From: Chloroflexota bacterium
GTDB taxonomy: Bacteria > Chloroflexota > Dehalococcoidia > GIF9 > UBA5629
Direction: 5' to 3'
Length of the DNA stretch: 7,694 bases
NCBI GenBank assembly: GCA_026389675.1
Contig: JAPLHJ010000043.1
Location: 1-7,694 of the forward strand
The notes under the pieces are model-generated. The model saw only the letters and a program-made list of their open reading frames with translations, searched no databases and had not been told where the DNA came from. This document shows positions 5,762 to 7,694 of the stretch, piece by piece (the stretch's first letter is position 1; every line of letters begins with the position of its first letter). A program made the translations under genes and the position numbers.

Positions 5762-6619
5762 ATGACCATGGACTATAAAGCTGAAGCAAATTCTTTAGGC
5801 GTTACGCGATGCCGTGACAGTATCTTTGCCTGGGGCAAACGCACCTATATCATGGGCGTTATAAACCTGTCTCCGGATTCATTTTCAGGAGATGGTTGTA
5901 GATCAATTGATGAGGCATTGCAGCAGGCGGTCCGCTTTGCCGGGGAAGGAGCCGATATAATTGACGTGGGCGGAGAATCTACACGGCCCGATGCCGCTCC
6001 CGTACCGCTGGAGGAAGAGCTAAAACGGGTAATCCCGTTCATCAAAGAGTTAGTGAGATCGGTGAGCATCCCGGTCAGTATCGATACCTATAAATATGAG
6101 GTGGCCGTGCAGGCCCTCGATGCAGGTGTGGGCATGGTCAACGATATCTCCGGGCTGAAGATGCAGCCGTCTATGCTCAGGCTGGTTGCGGAGAGACAGG
6201 CGCCTGTTGTACTTACCAGTAATGAACGGGGGCAACCAAGCCGTGATATTACTAAAACAGTTATCAGCAGTTTGCAGGCCTTGATCCGGTTGGCGCTTGA
6301 CGCGGGTGTCAGCCGGCAAAACCTGGTGATCGACCCGGGCATCGGGTTCGGGAAAACGCAGGATCAGAACCTTGAGATACTGCGTAAACTCGCTGATTTG
6401 AAAACGCTCGGGCGTCCTATCTTAATCGGGACTTCCCGCAAATCTTTTATACGCAATGTACTGGGTACCGATGCTGAAGCCCTGTTACTGGGTACGGCTG
6501 CAACGGTTGCCATAGGCATAGGCAACGGCGCTGATATGGTCCGCGTTCATGATGTCGCCGCGATGTCGCTTGTTTGCCGTATGTGTGACGCCGTTATCAG
6601 GGGCAGGGATGAGCGATGA
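5762..6619 (+). CDS. folP: Dihydropteroate synthase
   Basis: DHPS joins 6-hydroxymethyl-dihydropterin pyrophosphate to p-aminobenzoate in folate synthesis; cytosolic TIM barrel, 285 residues. Motifs in order: GVINLSPDSFSGDG (32-45, diphosphate-binding loop 1), DIIDVGGESTRPDA (65-78), PVSIDTYK (104-111), VNDISGL (126-132), DPGIGFGKT (191-199), GTSRKS (223-228, the pterin/pABA Lys) and RVHD (261-264, with the Arg and His of the anion site). One oddity is the stretch where most DHPS have MHMxG-x-P: here it is LTSNERGQP (151-159), which keeps only the Gly and Pro. Start: GGGAAGG lies just before ATG 5762, and a second ATG at 5768 is at least as well spaced. It overlaps folK by ATGA (6616-6619) and is first in the folate/pterin operon. 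Confidence 0.95.
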   Translation: MTMDYKAEANSLGVTRCRDSIFAWGKRTYIMGVINLSPDSFSGDGCRSIDEALQQAVRFAGEGADIIDVGGESTRPDAAPVPLEEELKRVIPFIKELVRSVSIPVSIDTYKYEVAVQALDAGVGMVNDISGLKMQPSMLRLVAERQAPVVLTSNERGQPSRDITKTVISSLQALIRLALDAGVSRQNLVIDPGIGFGKTQDQNLEILRKLADLKTLGRPILIGTSRKSFIRNVLGTDAEALLLGTAATVAIGIGNGADMVRVHDVAAMSLVCRMCDAVIRGRDER

Positions 6620-7122
6620 CCGGAGCATATATCGGGCTGGGGACCAACCTGGGCGACAGGCCGGCCAATATAAACAGGGCCATATCCCTGTTGTCCAAAA
6701 GTATGACAATTATCCAAACATCATCGGTCTATGAAACGGAACCTGAAGGCTATAAAGGGCAGCCGGATTTCCTCAACTGCGTTGTCCTGGCTGAGGTTGA
6801 GGTTGATGCCCTCGCAGTGTTGGCCATCCTGAAAGGTATGGAGAAGCAGTTGGGACGGGTGGGTTCATTCGAGGGTGGGCCCCGCCTCATAGATGCCGAC
6901 CTGCTGTTCTATGGGCGTGAGGTGATTAAGGAGCCCGGGCTGGTAGTGCCTCATCCGCGCATCCAGCAGCGTCTTTTTGTCCTCGTACCCCTGGCCGAGA
7001 TCGCTGCGGACTTCACACACCCGGTTTTACATAAAACGATAGCTCAATTGTTAACGGAGTCGGATTCGCAGAGCAGGGTTGTAAAAGCGGGCCGGATCGG
7101 GTTAAATTTGGCAGGGGAATAA
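6616..7122 (+). CDS. folK: 6-hydroxymethyl-7,8-dihydropterin pyrophosphokinase (HPPK)
   Basis: HPPK transfers pyrophosphate from ATP to 6-hydroxymethyl-dihydropterin, giving the substrate of DHPS encoded just upstream. It has 168 residues, a normal length. Motifs: YIGLGTNLGDR (5-15), VYETEPEG (38-45), GQPDFLNCV (48-56), GPRLIDADLLFYG (88-100) with the two magnesium-binding Asp93 and Asp95, and VPHPR followed by RLFVLVPLAEI. The flexible loop before GPR reads GRVGSFEGGPR and lacks the Trp of the usual RWGPR, being about one residue shorter than in E. coli. The ATG lies in the ATGA overlap with folP and has GGG at good distance. The next gene starts one base after its TAA, so this is the middle gene of a three-gene operon. 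Confidence 0.95.
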   Translation: MTGAYIGLGTNLGDRPANINRAISLLSKSMTIIQTSSVYETEPEGYKGQPDFLNCVVLAEVEVDALAVLAILKGMEKQLGRVGSFEGGPRLIDADLLFYGREVIKEPGLVVPHPRIQQRLFVLVPLAEIAADFTHPVLHKTIAQLLTESDSQSRVVKAGRIGLNLAGE

Positions 7123-7123
7123 C

Positions 7124-7492
7124 ATGTATTATATCGCTGTAGAGAGTAGTTTTAGCGCCGCTCATTACCTGCGTGGCTATCAGGGCAAATGCGAGAAACT
7201 GCACGGTCACAGGTTTAAAGTGGTGGCCCGCTTGCGCTTATCCGGCCTGAATGAAATCGGGCTTGCCTATGATTTCAGCGATTTAAAAAGGCAGTTGGGT
7301 GAGATACTGGGGAGATATGACCATTCTTGCCTTAATGATATAGAACCGTTTGACAGAATCAACCCCTCTTCCGAGAATATTGCAGCTACGGTTTACCAGC
7401 AGTTGTTACCCAATTTCCCGTCTGCTGAGGTCATAGACAGCATCGAGGTATGGGAATCGCCGGAGTCGTGCGCCGTCTATAAACCCGGATAG
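7124..7492 (+). CDS. 6-pyruvoyl-tetrahydropterin synthase/QueD-family protein (possible PTPS-III function)
   Basis: T-fold pterin enzyme of 122 residues acting on 7,8-dihydroneopterin triphosphate or a related pterin. The zinc ligands are His14 (SAAH), His27 and His29 (HGH). Cys23 sits as in QueD/PTPS (Cys-x3-HGH), and Glu24 also gives Glu-x2-HGH, the mark of PTPS-III enzymes that replace dihydroneopterin aldolase (FolB). The Asp66-His67 pair, PSSE (81-84) and Glu111 near the end complete the pterin pocket. The ribosome binding site AGGGG lies 6 nt before the ATG, one base after folK. Operon position with folP and folK and no folB suggests that it makes 6-hydroxymethyl-dihydropterin. A queuosine role (QueD, 6-carboxy-tetrahydropterin) is the alternative, or both. 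The stop is TAG. Family certain; substrate inferred. Confidence 0.9.
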   Translation: MYYIAVESSFSAAHYLRGYQGKCEKLHGHRFKVVARLRLSGLNEIGLAYDFSDLKRQLGEILGRYDHSCLNDIEPFDRINPSSENIAATVYQQLLPNFPSAEVIDSIEVWESPESCAVYKPG

Positions 7493-7498
7493 CCCTGT

Positions 7499-7681
7499 TT
7501 AACTGCCGACATTGGGCGGCAGCAGGTTGGGGATGCTGTCCTTAATGGCGTAGGAGTAATTGCATTTCCGGCAGAAGAGGGAGCCGGCAATTATCTCGCC
7601 GTCGGTCTTTTCCGTAACGGTCAGATCAAGAGTCTCTTTACACACAGGGCAGACAATTATCTCCATGATCGATTCTTTCAT
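7499..7681 (-). CDS. Trm112-like small zinc-ribbon protein
   Basis: A complete 60-residue protein of the Trm112/YcaR type. Four cysteines form a zinc ribbon: Cys11-Pro-Val-Cys14 and Cys37-Arg-Lys-Cys40. The family ending is clear in YSYAIKDSIPNLLPP (42-56; usually YPI-DGIP-LLP). Trm112 in eukaryotes and archaea activates methyltransferases; most bacterial members are of unknown role and often sit beside methyltransferase or glycosyltransferase genes. The start is supported by GAGG 8 nt upstream; an internal ATG at codon 6 has no such site. It converges with the PTPS gene, with only 6 bp between the stops, and its own operon partner would lie beyond the right edge. Confidence 0.85.
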   Translation of the reverse strand: MKESIMEIIVCPVCKETLDLTVTEKTDGEIIAGSLFCRKCNYSYAIKDSIPNLLPPNVGS

Positions 7682-7694
7682 ATCTCCGTCCTCA

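Noticed and set aside
7503..7522. CTGCCG/CGGCAG hairpin after the PTPS stop as a terminator
   Set aside because: No T-run follows on either strand, and it lies inside the coding end of the Trm112-like gene.

Overview
The window is a compact stretch of bacterial core metabolism, about half G+C, with no RNA gene, CRISPR array or mobile element visible. A nuoN end, a two-subunit LeuCD-type hydro-lyase paired with an isocitrate dehydrogenase, and a short-form ArgA-like acetyltransferase together resemble Chloroflexota of the Dehalococcoidia type. That placement is inference from gene style and context, with moderate to low confidence. All recognisable products are chromosomal housekeeping enzymes.

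Layout. Positions 1-677 (+) hold the C-terminal part of NuoN of respiratory complex I. Positions 791-2636 (+) hold a tight trio joined by two ATGA overlaps: NAD kinase, an ArgA-like GNAT acetyltransferase and an ADP-ribose-type NUDIX hydrolase. The trio ends at a hairpin/T-tract terminator (2637-2667). Reading the other way, 5537 down to 2658 (-) is a leuC-like, leuD-like, icd operon. Substrate-binding residues mark the dehydrogenase as isocitrate dehydrogenase, so the LeuCD pair probably acts as the aconitase of the same pathway (citrate to 2-oxoglutarate). The icd reading frame is broken by one in-frame TAG at 3084-3086, with intact, conserved sequence on both sides. Positions 5538-5761 form a divergent intergenic region with a diverged 60-bp direct duplication and candidate promoters. 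Positions 5762-7492 (+) form a folate/pterin operon: folP (DHPS), folK (HPPK) and a 6-pyruvoyl-tetrahydropterin synthase/QueD-family protein. The last carries both a Cys-x3-HGH and a Glu-x2-HGH motif and could supply the missing dihydroneopterin aldolase step. Positions 7499-7681 (-) encode a small Trm112-like zinc-ribbon protein.

How the genes fit together. NAD kinase makes NADP, and the dehydrogenase, if translated in full, carries NADP-type cofactor residues. The NUDIX enzyme probably clears ADP-ribose or related nucleotides from NAD turnover. 2-Oxoglutarate from the LeuCD/IDH branch leads to glutamate, the substrate of an ArgA-type acetyltransferase. The folate operon would provide the C1 carrier.

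I did not find a clearly new multi-gene system. The points most worth checking are the amber codon in icd, the duplicated element between leuC and folP, and the dual-motif PTPS in a folate operon.
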